A stretch of DNA of 64,000 bases from Lentimicrobiaceae bacterium (GCA_015061315.1 SUWV01000002.1:1-64000); one strand, 5' to 3'. Numbered from the stretch's first letter, positions 1 through 9,719 are shown. Notes: generated from the letters alone by a model not told the origin. Program-made: numbers and translations.

Positions 1-40
1 CTATCTAAAATGGTATTTGTATTTTAAAAATGAGGATGGA

Positions 41-93
41 AAAAAAGACAGGTAACTTGGGCTGTTTTGTATGCCCCTTACCTGTCTTTTTTT
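41..93. terminator. Bidirectional terminator-like hairpin
   Basis: A 15-bp perfect inverted repeat (41-55 with 78-92) centred on AGACAGGTAA/TTACCTGTCT has A-tracts on the left and T-tracts on the right, so it could end transcription in either direction. It probably serves a gene lying left of the window on the plus strand. Confidence 0.75.
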
Positions 94-139
94 CGTTCAA
101 TTACCAACTATTTTTGGCAACATTACCGAGTTTTATAAT

Positions 140-173
140 AAAAAAAAGAGGCTACTTATCAAAGTAGCCTCTT
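140..173 (-). terminator. Terminator of the OmpA-family gene
   Basis: The hairpin AGAGGCTACTT/AAGTAGCCTCT (147-157 with 162-172) is followed on the minus strand by a T-tract (the A-run at 139-147). It lies just past the stop of the OmpA-family gene that ends at 197. Confidence 0.8.
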
Positions 174-196
174 CTTGTTCTATGTTCACATTTATT

Positions 197-2116
197 TTAT
201 TCTTTTACCGTTGTTATTGTCACGTTAGCGCGACGTAATTGAGGTAATAATGGTCTGATTTGAGGATATTTTGCTAACAATTCGTTCAATGTTTCTTCGC
301 GGTTAGAAGAGTTTTTAATTTCGTTAGCGATGTCTTCCTTGTTGCTGAGGTCAGAACCTAAGATAGCTTCTACGAGACCGTCCCAGTCAGCTCCATTAGA
401 ATGTATTGTGATATGTTCATCATCTAAGTGAGTGTCGAGTTCGTTTTGGATTAATTCTGCTGCTGCTTTAGCGCGTTCTTCAGCGAGGCGGTCGTTGATT
501 TCTTTTCCACCTTCTGGTGAAGCATAACCTTCAACGATAATTCTTTCTACTTCAAAGCCATCTTGTACTTCATTAGAAGCTCTGTTGATAGCGTCGATAT
601 TTGTCTGAGTACTTATTTTTTCTGATTTGTTTACAGGGAACACTATATTAGCGTGGTTTGTATGATAGTGTTTCTCAATTACCTTAACTTCAGGCTCTGT
701 TTTTACAGCTTCTTCTTTAGGTCTATTAGCTTCGTATTCTTCGAGAGCTTCTTTGATAGCTTGTTTCAACTCTTCTGGTGTTACGCAGTCGATTCTTTCA
801 GCTTCTTCAGCTGCTGCTCTTACGCATGAGTTAGCGAATTTATAACGCAAACCGAAGTTCACTGTACTACGCCAGTCTTTGTTAATACCTGATGCGAAAG
901 CGTCGAGAACGTCGCTATCTGCTGAGAATGTTGTAGCGTCAGCATAGACGTCGAATTTATCGTTGAGAATATAATTAAATTCGATACCCATAGGTACTGT
1001 CAAAGCGACTTTTCTGTCGAGTAAACCACGACCTTTTGTATTGTATGATGCATCGTGATGATAACCTACGGCTGCATTTCTTCCGTCAGCGTATGTTGCT
1101 CTTGCTCTATATTGCATCTGACCGAGACCGATGTGAGCGTAAACACCGAAACGACGTGCTTCGTTGTGTCCGAAGATGAAACCTACGAGGTCAGCAGCGA
1201 TGTTGATATTAGCTTCATAGTAATCTGCATAGTCGAGTGTGAAAACATTGTCGAACTCGCCTGTGTAGATACCATAACCGGCTTTAACATAAATTCTGTA
1301 GAAGTTATGGAAGTTATAACCAGCACCTATTGTCATGTTACCTCTTACGTTGCCGAAGTTGTATTTGTTGTCGCCGAATACGAATGATGCTCCGCCGTCA
1401 GCCATCAAATACCAATAATTGCAATATTCATGATCTCTCTTGAAGATATTGGCTTCGCTACCTAATCTGTAGCTTGCACCGAGATTTAATGTGCTGAACC
1501 AGTCGTTATGTTCGCCTGATGCTACACCATCAAGACGGTCGCCATCAGCATAGTTGGCTGTGAAATCTAAATGAACTCTCCAGCTTGGATTGATGATGTA
1601 ATTCAACTCAACACCCATAGGAATTGTAGCGATAACTTCTCTACCGTCTCTTTTGCTATAGCCAGACTCATGAATTTGCTGACCGTTGGCGTCATTAAGT
1701 TTAACTCTGTATCTGACTTGTCCAATACCGATATGAGGGACAAGGCTGAATTTTCTGTCAGGGTTATAACCTAAGATGATGTCTGTTAAATTAACAGTTA
1801 AATTAATGTTACCATCGAAATAGTTTGACTTATGGATTTCATGGTTAACATACTCGCCATTCAAACCTCCGAATCCCAAGTTGGCTTTGATGCCAAGAAT
1901 GTTATCGAATTGGTATCCAATGCCGAGGTGACCGTTAAGACCTAACTTCAATCCTGAGTTGTCACCTTTTAGAAAACCTAAACCTAAATCGCCTGATACA
2001 TAGGCGTAATCACTAAATGCCGCAACTGGCTTGTTACCTTCTTCCTGTCCAAAGAATTTAAGTGGACTTACAAGCACGATGGCAACAATTAAAAGTTTTG
2101 TAATGAGTTTATTCAT
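197..2116 (-). CDS. OmpA-family outer membrane protein with duplicated beta-barrel region
   Basis: This 639-residue envelope protein has a signal peptide (about residues 1-24, ending FFGQ). Two consecutive, similar beta-rich regions follow (about 35-225 and 230-430); both carry glycine/aromatic strand patterns and a matching block (IPMGVELNYI in the first, VPMGIEFNYI in the second). After an acidic/basic linker (about 440-485) comes an OmpA-type peptidoglycan-binding region (about 490-639) with VEGYASPEGG and a following N-x-x-L-x-x-x-RA pattern. It is likely an outer-membrane barrel tethered to the cell wall. The C-terminal block GADWDGL is shared with the neighbouring gene at 2278-4086, so the two are related. 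It has its own promoter (2181-2210) and terminator. The exact ligand or role cannot be read from sequence, and whether there are two barrels or one large barrel is open. Confidence 0.85.
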   Translation of the reverse strand: MNKLITKLLIVAIVLVSPLKFFGQEEGNKPVAAFSDYAYVSGDLGLGFLKGDNSGLKLGLNGHLGIGYQFDNILGIKANLGFGGLNGEYVNHEIHKSNYFDGNINLTVNLTDIILGYNPDRKFSLVPHIGIGQVRYRVKLNDANGQQIHESGYSKRDGREVIATIPMGVELNYIINPSWRVHLDFTANYADGDRLDGVASGEHNDWFSTLNLGASYRLGSEANIFKRDHEYCNYWYLMADGGASFVFGDNKYNFGNVRGNMTIGAGYNFHNFYRIYVKAGYGIYTGEFDNVFTLDYADYYEANINIAADLVGFIFGHNEARRFGVYAHIGLGQMQYRARATYADGRNAAVGYHHDASYNTKGRGLLDRKVALTVPMGIEFNYILNDKFDVYADATTFSADSDVLDAFASGINKDWRSTVNFGLRYKFANSCVRAAAEEAERIDCVTPEELKQAIKEALEEYEANRPKEEAVKTEPEVKVIEKHYHTNHANIVFPVNKSEKISTQTNIDAINRASNEVQDGFEVERIIVEGYASPEGGKEINDRLAEERAKAAAELIQNELDTHLDDEHITIHSNGADWDGLVEAILGSDLSNKEDIANEIKNSSNREETLNELLAKYPQIRPLLPQLRRANVTITTVKE

Positions 2117-2180
2117 AAGCTTATATTTGTTAATAATTATCGGTTTTATAACTGTGCAAAAGTGTATAATGTTTAATTTG

Positions 2181-2210
2181 CAAATATAAGATTTTTATTG
2201 ATATAATCAA
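2181..2210 (-). promoter_or_regulatory. Bacteroidetes-type promoter for the OmpA-family gene
   Basis: On the minus strand, TTG (complement of 2208-2210) is followed after 19 bp by TATATTTG (complement of 2181-2188). This matches the -33 TTG / -7 TAnnTTTG consensus and lies about 65 bp before the start codon at 2116. Confidence 0.75.
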
Positions 2211-2230
2211 CCGTAGATTAAAAAAAATAA

Positions 2231-2260
2231 ATAAAAAAAGTCGCTCCGAAAAGCGACTTC
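2231..2260 (-). terminator. Terminator of the OmpA/TPR gene
   Basis: The hairpin AAGTCGCT/AGCGACTT (2239-2246 with 2252-2259) is followed on the minus strand by a T-rich run. It lies immediately after the stop of the gene at 2278-4086. Confidence 0.75.
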
Positions 2261-2277
2261 TAATCAGTGTCGAAATA

Positions 2278-4086
2278 CTATTCTACTAAAGCTACAAACT
2301 CTGGGTTATCCTGCATGTATGCAAATTCCATGTCGTGCTTTGCTATGTTTTTTATTTTAGAGTCTTTCTTAATAGCTTTGGCAAGATGCTTCAATGTCTT
2401 TTCAACATCGTTGGTTCTCGATGCAATAATGGCTTGCAAATATAAGGTCTTGCCGTTTTCTTCTAAACATTTGACGGTCTCTTCTGCGATGGTGTATTTC
2501 TTGTCTAAGGTTTGCGCCAATGCGATATTATAGTCGCAGTTTGCATTTTCTTTGCTCATCAACTTAGCGGCTTTGTTGTAATCGCCCTTATTGATATGTA
2601 CTACTCCTTCGTTGTAGTTGGTGTTATGTCCTAACTTTCTTGCTTTCTTAAACATGTCTTCAGCCGACTTGTAATCGTTTTCAAATATTGCAATAACTCC
2701 TAAGTTGTTATACGCTTCTGCTAACAAATCATCGATTTCTATTGCTTGATTTGTGAGTTGCTTTGCATGTTTGATGTTGCCTTTTTCTATCGCCACTGCT
2801 CCTGCATTACAATATGGTTCTGCATGATTTGGATATGTCTCGATAGCTGTGATGTAGATCTTTTCTTTGTTGTTTAAATCTTTTACTAATGTTGCGGCAT
2901 ACATCATCTGGTCGCAGGTCAACGACTTAGGATTTTGTGTGCATACCTTGGTGATTTGTTCATCTGTCATCTTGGGCTCTATAGTATTTATTTTTACTAC
3001 TGTCTTTCTTAATGATGGCAAGATGCTCTTCTCGAACTCTGGATATTGCTTGATATATTTGTTTAACTGCGCGACTCTCTGTTCTGGAGATTGTTTCTTT
3101 AAAGTGTTGAGGATAGTTTGTTTGTCTTTGATGTTAGAGTTTTCTATCGCTTTCATCAATCCGTCCCAGTCGGCTCCGTTGCCTTTGGTTACGAACTTGA
3201 TGTCGTTGGCGTTTTTGTAGCTTACATGAGAATTTTTCTTAGCAGATAGTGAAGCTAACTTATTTCTTAAATATTTTTCTGTCATCTTAGCACGTTGTCC
3301 CGACAAATCTTTATTATAACTTAAAGGTCCTTCTGGCGATGCCCATCCATTGATTTCAATGTTCTGTATGTTCCAGCCTTTTACGATATGTGAGGTGAGG
3401 TCATCGACAGCTTTCTTGTTCTTCTCATTTTGGTTTAATGGCGTAGCCCAGTTTAAGATGTCGGAATTTACTGTGAAGAAGATGCTGCCGTTGTCGCTGA
3501 CGACTTGAGGCTCTACATCTGATTTAACGTAAGCTTTTTTAAGCGCGCTCTTGTCGATGTTTTGTGCAGTGTTAATAACGCCTTCAGCAATCAAGAAAGT
3601 GTTAGCGGTGGCAAATTCGCCTTTGTCTCTGATGCTTTGATGATTAGGATAGACGGTCTCCTTGAATTTATAAACGAGTGGCTCTACGATTAATAATGAG
3701 TTATACATCTCATCATTATAAGGTATGCTCACGGTGTAGGAATAGTAGCCGCCATCTCTCTTATCGACGACAACGCCATCGCCATTGACTTTCTCGCCTA
3801 TGAAATTCATAGATGGCAACTCTGTCTCGCCGTTCTCATAAACCAAAACCGGCGTTATGTTCATCACGGCTTTCTTGTGAAAATATCGTGGAGGGAACTC
3901 GGCTGAAATGGTGACAGTGATAACATTGCCTTTGTTCTCCAAAATGTCTGGCGTGGCAGAGATATAGACTTTATCAATGCGTTTAGCCATTTTTTTTACG
4001 TCATGGTTCTTAGCATGAAAAACCATAGGTGTCATCATAATGATGACAACAAGTAATGTCTTGAATAGTGAATTTAAATTTTTCAT
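2278..4086 (-). CDS. Periplasmic OmpA-domain protein with C-terminal TPR repeats
   Basis: This 602-residue secreted protein has a signal peptide (about 1-26). A beta-rich N-terminal region (about 30-160) is followed by an OmpA-like segment (about 200-370) with INGWASPEGPLSYN, and then several tetratricopeptide repeats (about 385-590, for example AEAYNNLGVIAIFENDYKSA). The OmpA-like segment ends with GADWDGL and a block like that in the OmpA-family protein encoded just downstream (197-2116), so the pair probably work together in the envelope. The N-terminal part resembles proteins annotated with DUF3868 in Bacteroides, but I assign that only tentatively. TPR repeats suggest a scaffold for protein complexes. 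The gene has its own terminator, and no clear TAnnTTTG box was seen directly upstream. Confidence 0.75.
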   Translation of the reverse strand: MKNLNSLFKTLLVVIIMMTPMVFHAKNHDVKKMAKRIDKVYISATPDILENKGNVITVTISAEFPPRYFHKKAVMNITPVLVYENGETELPSMNFIGEKVNGDGVVVDKRDGGYYSYTVSIPYNDEMYNSLLIVEPLVYKFKETVYPNHQSIRDKGEFATANTFLIAEGVINTAQNIDKSALKKAYVKSDVEPQVVSDNGSIFFTVNSDILNWATPLNQNEKNKKAVDDLTSHIVKGWNIQNIEINGWASPEGPLSYNKDLSGQRAKMTEKYLRNKLASLSAKKNSHVSYKNANDIKFVTKGNGADWDGLMKAIENSNIKDKQTILNTLKKQSPEQRVAQLNKYIKQYPEFEKSILPSLRKTVVKINTIEPKMTDEQITKVCTQNPKSLTCDQMMYAATLVKDLNNKEKIYITAIETYPNHAEPYCNAGAVAIEKGNIKHAKQLTNQAIEIDDLLAEAYNNLGVIAIFENDYKSAEDMFKKARKLGHNTNYNEGVVHINKGDYNKAAKLMSKENANCDYNIALAQTLDKKYTIAEETVKCLEENGKTLYLQAIIASRTNDVEKTLKHLAKAIKKDSKIKNIAKHDMEFAYMQDNPEFVALVE

Positions 4087-4155
4087 CTTTTGTTGTTTTT
4101 AAGTTGTTTCTCAAAAAACAAAGATGAAAGGCCTTAGTTCAAAAAAAATAATTTT

Positions 4156-4232
4156 TTTTAAATCTGAAATACTGAAAAATTGAAAACCTGAAAATTTTTC
4201 AATTTCTCAGATTTTCAGTTTCTCAAATTTTA
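4156..4232. repeat. R1 short-repeat palindrome (CTGAAAATC family)
   Basis: Tandem 8-9 nt units of the type CTGAAAAT/TGAAAACC run into their own reverse complement (CTCAGATTTTCAG), giving a large, imperfect AT-rich palindrome between the genes at 2278 and 4234. The same family recurs at 21738, 23258, 31146, 36002, 40375, 42504 and 53956. Confidence 0.75.
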
Positions 4233-4233
4233 G

Positions 4234-4758
4234 TCAGCTCCACATAGAATTGAATAGGTGATACATTACGATGCCGGCTGTCACTGAGACGTTGAGCGAA
4301 TGTTTCGTTCCTTCCTGCGGTATCTCGATAGCTCTGTCGCAATAAGGAAGCACTTCATCGTCGACGCCATCTACTTCGTTGCCGAAGATATATGCGCTTT
4401 TTGCTGTAGGGATAAAGTCGCTGAGTTTTACGCTGCCTTCGATTTGCTCGACGGCGTTGATGGTGTAATCGTTTTCTTTCAGATATTTACATGCTTCTTC
4501 GGTGGTCTCGAAATAACGCCACTTCACGCTTTCTTCTGCGCCGAGTGCTGTCTTGTGTATCTCGCGATGTGGAGGACAGGCCGTGATGCCACATAAGAAT
4601 ATCTCGCCAATCCTGAAGGCATCGGCAGTGCGGAAAAACGAGCCGATGTTACTCAAAGAACGTACATTATCTAATACAATAACAACATCTAATTTCTCAA
4701 CTTGTTGATATTCTGTTAAACTTAATCTGTTTAACTCTGGCATTGTCAGTTTACGCAT
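4234..4758 (-). CDS. TrmH/SpoU-family RNA 2'-O-methyltransferase
   Basis: This 174-residue protein is a compact SPOUT-class methyltransferase, expected to transfer a methyl group from S-adenosylmethionine to the 2'-hydroxyl of a tRNA or rRNA ribose. The three SpoU motifs are visible: motif 1 DNVRSLSNIGSFFRTADAF (about 30-48), motif 2 IFGNEVDGVDDEVL (about 125-138) and motif 3 HSLNVSVTAGIVMYHLF (about 152-168). The length fits a minimal catalytic domain without the N-terminal RNA-binding extension of RlmB. It is divergently arranged with mutS, with 94 bp between the starts. A -7-like box (TATTTTTG) lies 18 bp upstream. Substrate specificity is not deducible. Confidence 0.9.
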   Translation of the reverse strand: MRKLTMPELNRLSLTEYQQVEKLDVVIVLDNVRSLSNIGSFFRTADAFRIGEIFLCGITACPPHREIHKTALGAEESVKWRYFETTEEACKYLKENDYTINAVEQIEGSVKLSDFIPTAKSAYIFGNEVDGVDDEVLPYCDRAIEIPQEGTKHSLNVSVTAGIVMYHLFNSMWS

Positions 4759-4775
4759 GTCTTGATTTTTTTTGA

Positions 4776-4783
4776 CAAAAATA
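4776..4783 (-). promoter_or_regulatory. -7 box of the TrmH-family gene
   Basis: The complement reads TATTTTTG, matching TAnnTTTG, 18 bp before the start codon at 4758. No TTG is visible at the expected -33 spacing. Confidence 0.45.
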
Positions 4784-4819
4784 ATGTTTTATCGAAAACG
4801 AAGCGACAATAAAAATATT

Positions 4820-4827
4820 TATCTTTG
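4820..4827 (+). promoter_or_regulatory. -7 box of mutS
   Basis: TATCTTTG, an exact match to the TAnnTTTG box, lies 25 bp before the mutS start codon. Confidence 0.7.
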
Positions 4828-4852
4828 TGAGATATAAATTAAGGTAGATTTT

Positions 4853-7477
4853 ATGGCAAAGACTGACAAAGAAAATCAAGAACTTGAAACCCCTTTGATG
4901 AAACAATATTATTCTTTTAAGGCGAAATATCCTGAAGCTTTACTATTGTTTAGAGTCGGTGATTTTTATGAGACTTTCGGTGAAGATGCCATAAAGACAT
5001 CCGAGATTTTAGGTATCGTCTTGACAAAACGAGGCAAGTCGGCTGCCACCGCCACAGAGCTCGCCGGATTCCCGCATCATGCTTTGGACACTTATCTCCC
5101 TAAGCTCGTCAAGGCTGGTCAAAAAGTTGCTGTCTGCGAACAACTTGAAGATCCTAAGCTGACAAAGAAAATAGTGAAACGCGGCATTACCGAACTCGTG
5201 ACTCCTGGCGTGACTTACGACGACAACGTCCTCGTACAAAAAGAAAATAACTTCCTCGCTTCAATACATATAGAAGATAAAGAGTCGGGCGTGGCTTTCT
5301 TAGACGTCTCGACGGGCGAGTTCTATCTCACACAAGGTAATAACGAATATATCGACAAACTGCTTCAGAGCTTCAACCCTTCCGAAGTGCTTTGTCAGAG
5401 AAATAAACGTAAGTCGTTCATCGATAACTTCAGCGATAAATATTATCTCACAGTCTTCGACGACTGGGTCTTCACCGACGACTATGCCAACGATATCCTT
5501 ACGCGTCATTTCCAGACTAACTCTCTCAAAGGTTTCGGCGTCGATGACTTTCCTAAAGGTATTATCGCTGCCGGTGCTGCAATTCATTACTTACACGAGA
5601 CGCAGCATGATAAAATATCGTATATCAGTTCTTTGTCGCGCATCGACCAAGGTCAGTTCGTGTGGCTCGATAAATTTACTATCAGGAATTTGGAACTTCT
5701 ACATTCTTCCAATGCTGGCGCCAAGACTCTCATCGACGTCATCGACAAGACGAGCTCGCCTATGGGTAGCCGCCTGATGCGTCGCTGGCTCTCCCTCCCT
5801 CTGAAAAATAAGGAACAGATCAACGCTCGTTACGACATCGTCGATTACTTCGTGAATAACAACGACTTGATATATAAGTTTCAAGATGCTATACGTCAGG
5901 TCGGCGACCTTGAACGTCTCATCTCTAAGGTGTCGCTACTGCGCGTAAATCCTCGTGAGTTGCTGCAACTTGCTCGCGCCCTCGACCAAATAGAGATAAT
6001 AAAAAATCTATGCGCCGATAGCAATGACGACTCCATAAAATTATATGCCGAGCAGCTTAATGTGTGCGATAGCATACGTCAGAAAATCAAAAGAGTGTTA
6101 AATCCTGATTCGCCAGCGCTTATCTCAAAAGGCAATTTTATCAACGACGGCGTCGATGAGGAACTCGACGACCTCAGAGCTTTGTCGCGTTCCGGAAAGG
6201 AATATCTTACCAGTATTCAAAGACGCGAGATAGAAGCCACTGGTATTTCTTCTCTTAAGGTGGGATTTAATAATGTGTTCGGATATTATCTCGAAGTTAC
6301 TAATCTCCATAAAGATAAGGTGCCTGCAGAATGGATTCGCAAGCAGACATTGGCTAATGCTGAGCGTTATATCACCGAAGAACTTAAAGAATATGAGCAG
6401 AAGATTCTCGGTGCCGATGAGAAGATACACGCTATTGAGGAACGTCTTTATTTTGAGTTGATAAATGCCTGTGGTGAGTTCGTGGCTCCTATACAACTCG
6501 ATGCTTCACTGATTTCAAAAATCGACTGTCTCGTGAGCTTCGCTGATGTGGCACTGAGAAATAATTATGTGAAGCCAACTATTGACGATTCGTATGTTAT
6601 TGATATTAAAGAAGGACGACATCCTGTGATAGAGCAGATGATGCCTATTGGGGAACAATATATTTCTAATGACGTTTATTTAGACAGAGAGAGACAGCAG
6701 ATTATTATCATCACAGGACCTAATATGTCGGGTAAGTCGGCATTGCTTCGACAGACAGCCTTGATTGTCTTGCTCGCACAAATCGGCTGCTTCGTCCCGG
6801 CCGCTTCAGCTCGCATAGGATTAGTCGATAAGGTTTTCACAAGGGTAGGGGCGAGCGATAACATCTCTTCTGGCGAATCGACTTTCATGGTCGAGATGAA
6901 CGAGACGGCGAGTATTTTAAATAATATCTCTAATCGCAGCCTCGTGCTCCTCGATGAGATAGGCAGAGGAACAAGTACTTACGACGGCATCAGCATCGCT
7001 TGGGCTATAACGGAATATCTGCACGAACATCCGCAGTGTAAGGCTAAGGTCTTGTTCGCGACGCATTATCACGAGCTTATCGAGATGGAGAGTTCTTTCA
7101 AACGTATCAAGAACTATCATGTGAGCGTGAAGGAGATGAACGACAAAGTCATCTTTTTAAGAAAACTGAAGAAAGGAGGCAGTGCGCACAGCTTCGGCAT
7201 ACACGTCGCTGCCATGGCAGGAATGCCGCGTAAGGTCATCGACAGAGCCGACTCTCTGCTCTCGATGTTGGAGAAATCGCATTCTCATGAGTCGCTGAAT
7301 AAGGCTGTGAAAGAGACAAAAAACTGTAACGATATGCAACTCAGCTTCATCCAGTTGGACGACCCGCTCTTGCTTCAAATAAAAGAAGACATACTAAATA
7401 CTAACATCGACACCTTGACTCCAGTCGAGGCTCTGATGAAACTTAACGAGATTAAGAAACTGTTGAAGAAAGTCTAA
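4853..7477 (+). CDS. mutS: DNA mismatch repair protein MutS
   Basis: This 874-residue protein recognises mispaired bases and small loops and starts methyl-independent mismatch repair with MutL. The N-terminal mismatch-recognition domain contains G-D-F-Y-E at residues 36-40, in which the Phe stacks on the mispair. Connector, lever and clamp regions follow. The ATPase has a Walker A GPNMSGKS (about 622-629), a signature region around [17 protein letters not shown] and Walker [17 protein letters not shown] (about 696). The C-terminal part contains the usual helix-turn-helix dimerisation segment ([14 protein letters not shown]). Length and motif order are those of MutS1. It has its own -7 box, and the downstream gap contains R2 repeats rather than a clear terminator. 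Confidence 0.98.
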   Translation: MAKTDKENQELETPLMKQYYSFKAKYPEALLLFRVGDFYETFGEDAIKTSEILGIVLTKRGKSAATATELAGFPHHALDTYLPKLVKAGQKVAVCEQLEDPKLTKKIVKRGITELVTPGVTYDDNVLVQKENNFLASIHIEDKESGVAFLDVSTGEFYLTQGNNEYIDKLLQSFNPSEVLCQRNKRKSFIDNFSDKYYLTVFDDWVFTDDYANDILTRHFQTNSLKGFGVDDFPKGIIAAGAAIHYLHETQHDKISYISSLSRIDQGQFVWLDKFTIRNLELLHSSNAGAKTLIDVIDKTSSPMGSRLMRRWLSLPLKNKEQINARYDIVDYFVNNNDLIYKFQDAIRQVGDLERLISKVSLLRVNPRELLQLARALDQIEIIKNLCADSNDDSIKLYAEQLNVCDSIRQKIKRVLNPDSPALISKGNFINDGVDEELDDLRALSRSGKEYLTSIQRREIEATGISSLKVGFNNVFGYYLEVTNLHKDKVPAEWIRKQTLANAERYITEELKEYEQKILGADEKIHAIEERLYFELINACGEFVAPIQLDASLISKIDCLVSFADVALRNNYVKPTIDDSYVIDIKEGRHPVIEQMMPIGEQYISNDVYLDRERQQIIIITGPNMSGKSALLRQTALIVLLAQIGCFVPAASARIGLVDKVFTRVGASDNISSGESTFMVEMNETASILNNISNRSLVLLDEIGRGTSTYDGISIAWAITEYLHEHPQCKAKVLFATHYHELIEMESSFKRIKNYHVSVKEMNDKVIFLRKLKKGGSAHSFGIHVAAMAGMPRKVIDRADSLLSMLEKSHSHESLNKAVKETKNCNDMQLSFIQLDDPLLLQIKEDILNTNIDTLTPVEALMKLNEIKKLLKKV

Positions 7478-7484
7478 TGCCTAA

Positions 7485-7551
7485 AGTCAAAAGTCTAAGG
7501 TCTTTAGTTATTAAAAAAAAATTAGACTGTAGTCTGTAGACCGTAGACTTT
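7485..7551. repeat. R2 heptamer repeats (AGTCTAC/GTAGACT family)
   Basis: The spacer between mutS and the next gene contains AAGTCTAAGG and GACTGTAGTCTGTAGACCGTAG units: 7-nt tandem variants that also form inverted arms. The same unit recurs in other spacers (14952, 31109, 33519, 35960, 42463) and, in frame, inside four T9SS sorting domains (cassette A). Confidence 0.75.
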
Positions 7552-7554
7552 TAT

Positions 7555-7562
7555 TATCTTTG
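7555..7562 (+). promoter_or_regulatory. -7 box of the surface lipoprotein gene
   Basis: TATCTTTG matches TAnnTTTG exactly and lies 34 bp before the start codon at 7597, immediately after the R2 repeats. Confidence 0.65.
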
Positions 7563-7596
7563 CAAGATAGAATTAATCCTTAATAAATTTATAAAT

Positions 7597-9249
7597 ATGA
7601 AAAAACTATTACTTGTATTGACAATCTTTTGTCTTATTCTACCTTCTTGTAAGAAGACTACAATTACTCTTAGTGTTGATAAAACAGAAATCACAGCCGA
7701 CGGCGTCGACGTGGCAAAATTCAAAGTCATTGCTAATGACGAAGACGACGTAACTAAAGAAGCTCGTATTTACTTCTCAGATACAAATAAAGAAGTAGGC
7801 GGCACATCATTCTCAACAACAGAACCAAAGGCTTATTCCTTCTACGCAACTTATGATGACGCAACATCAGAAAAAGTCGTAGTTAAAGCAATAGAAGTCG
7901 TTGATGAAGGTGGCAACGATGACGGTAATGACGACGGTAATGACGATGGCAACGGCAACGATGATGGTAACGATGATGAAGAAACTATTGTTGTGGAATT
8001 ATCAGTCAGCAAGACTTCTATCGTAGCTGATGGCAAAGATGCAGCTGTATTTAATGTAACTGCAAATGGCGATGCTTTGGCTGAAAACTATCAGGTTTTG
8101 AATGTCGCCGACAGTTCACTCGTAGAAAACGGCACTTTCGTTACAACAGAAGCTGGCAATTATACTTTTGTTGCATTATATAATAAGGTGTACTCAAATG
8201 AAGTGACAGTAGAAGCCAAAGCTGTTGAAGAACCTGAACCAGATCCAAAACCTACTTTGAAACTCGTAGCTGACAAAACTGAAATCTATAATGACGGTGT
8301 TGATCAAGTTACATTTACGGTGTTTTCTGATGAAAACGAATTGTCAGATGGTTATAAGATCTTAAATATTGACAAGAACACTCTTCTTGAATCTAATGTG
8401 TATTCATCAACGGAAGTATATGCTTGTAGTTTCGTCGCTATACTTGAAGATGATGAAGAAGTTAAATCTAATGAGGTGACAATTAACGTTATAGTAAAGC
8501 CAGATCCTGTTGTCGAACTCATAGCTGACAAGACTGCTATCAAAAACGATGGCATTGATAAAGTTACCTTTACAGTGTTAGTAGATGGAGAAGATCGCAC
8601 TGCTGAGTCTGTTATAATAGATGTGACATTTGGAGGAGGTGTTTATGAAGGAGGTACTACTTTCTCATCTGAATATAAAGGCGATTATTATTTCCAAGCA
8701 AAATGGAATGAATATAAATCGGAGATGGTATTAATCAATGTTTATGAAGCTCTTGAATATAAACCAGGCGACTTATACGATGTTAATGGTGTGAAAGGCG
8801 TTGTTTTCTATGTTGATGAAACAGGTAGCAGCGGACTCATAATGTCGATGGATCAGGAGTTTTTGCAATGGTCAACAGAATATGCGTGGGTGAATTGTGT
8901 TACAAATCGTGGTGACTGGCATACTGAGGACATGCTTAAATTAGGAGCTGACAAATATCCTGCTGCTAAATGGTGTGCCGATCATGGCGAGGGCTGGTAT
9001 TTCCCGTCATCACACGAAATGCAATTGATGTGGGATGCTGTCAGCGATGGCAAACATGTTTTCGATGGGGAGTTCGTGAAATTGTATAATGATAAATTAG
9101 ACGATCCTATCGTAGAAGATTATTATTGGTCATCTAATGAAACATCGGAAAGTATGGCGGAAGTTGTTGTCTTTATCAACAATAGCGTAATTTGCCTTGA
9201 TCCTATAAAAGACAAATCATTTTATGTAAGAGCTGTTCATAAGTTCTAA
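7597..9249 (+). CDS. Surface lipoprotein with four Ig-like repeats and a C-terminal FISUMP/DUF1566-like domain
   Basis: This 550-residue protein begins with a lipoprotein signal peptide whose lipobox LPSC places the lipidated Cys at residue 18. Four related Ig-like repeats of about 90-100 residues start with the pattern L-x-x-DKTEI-x-x-DG-x-D (about residues 27, 133, 223 and 307). Between repeats 1 and 2 lies a low-complexity Asp/Gly/Asn linker (about 107-132) encoded by a 12-nt repeat, a likely slippage site. The C-terminal 170 residues (PGDLYDVNGVKGVVFYVDE, then GWYFPSSHEM and YYWSSNE) resemble the domains called DUF1566 or Fibrobacter succinogenes major paralogous domain, usually seen on cell-surface proteins. 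The stalk-plus-head layout suggests display or adhesion. It stands alone, with its own -7 box and terminator. No enzymatic residues are recognised. Confidence 0.75.
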   Translation: MKKLLLVLTIFCLILPSCKKTTITLSVDKTEITADGVDVAKFKVIANDEDDVTKEARIYFSDTNKEVGGTSFSTTEPKAYSFYATYDDATSEKVVVKAIEVVDEGGNDDGNDDGNDDGNGNDDGNDDEETIVVELSVSKTSIVADGKDAAVFNVTANGDALAENYQVLNVADSSLVENGTFVTTEAGNYTFVALYNKVYSNEVTVEAKAVEEPEPDPKPTLKLVADKTEIYNDGVDQVTFTVFSDENELSDGYKILNIDKNTLLESNVYSSTEVYACSFVAILEDDEEVKSNEVTINVIVKPDPVVELIADKTAIKNDGIDKVTFTVLVDGEDRTAESVIIDVTFGGGVYEGGTTFSSEYKGDYYFQAKWNEYKSEMVLINVYEALEYKPGDLYDVNGVKGVVFYVDETGSSGLIMSMDQEFLQWSTEYAWVNCVTNRGDWHTEDMLKLGADKYPAAKWCADHGEGWYFPSSHEMQLMWDAVSDGKHVFDGEFVKLYNDKLDDPIVEDYYWSSNETSESMAEVVVFINNSVICLDPIKDKSFYVRAVHKF

Positions 9250-9595
9250 TCCACGAAAGTAGTCCGCGAAATAACACGAAAATATCGCGAAAGGATATAT
9301 AAAAAAGGAGGCGTAAGATTTTTTTTACGTCTTCTTTTTTTATTCTTGAAATTACATAAATCTATTATAATCTCACGATTTTTTACTTCAAGATATATGA
9401 TAAAATTATCAAGAAAAATAAGGTAAATAAAGATTTTGTGATATTTTTCATAAGAAAAGCATGACAATTTTATAAAAAATGAAGCATATTTATGTTAAAA
9501 AAGAATTATTTTATACAAGTTTCATTTTGTAATTATCAGAAAATCAATATTTAAAAAAATATTTTAAAAAAAATAAAAAAAAGTTTAAAAAATAC
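9250..9595. other. AT-rich non-coding gap before the tRNA pair
   Basis: After the terminator at 9301-9342 this stretch is very AT-rich, with long A and T runs. I see no convincing gene, RNA or repeat family in it. The only ORF (9246-9467, minus) is low complexity. Confidence 0.6.
9301..9342 (+). terminator. Terminator of the surface lipoprotein gene
   Basis: A 10-bp stem with G-U pairs (GGAGGCGTAA, 9307-9316, with TTACGTCTTC, 9325-9334) is followed by a T-run. It lies about 55 bp after the lipoprotein stop. Confidence 0.65.
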
Positions 9596-9625
9596 TTGCG
9601 CGTAATTAGAAAATGCGTATCTTTG
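9596..9625 (+). promoter_or_regulatory. Promoter of the tRNA-Gly/tRNA-Leu unit
   Basis: TTG (9596-9598), 19 bp, then TATCTTTG (9618-9625). This is a complete match to the Bacteroidetes -33/-7 consensus, 17 bp before tRNA-Gly. Confidence 0.85.
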
Positions 9626-9642
9626 CACCGTTAAACAACAAC

Positions 9643-9715
<73 letters not shown>

Positions 9716-9719
9716 CAAA

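Noticed and set aside
7851-8036. Minus-strand ORF with SSLPSSLP repeats
   Set aside because: It is the complement of the Asp-Asn-Gly linker repeat in the lipoprotein gene.
9246-9467. 73-codon minus-strand ORF after the lipoprotein gene
   Set aside because: Low-complexity AT-rich sequence overlapping a terminator, with no promoter box, signal or recognisable family.
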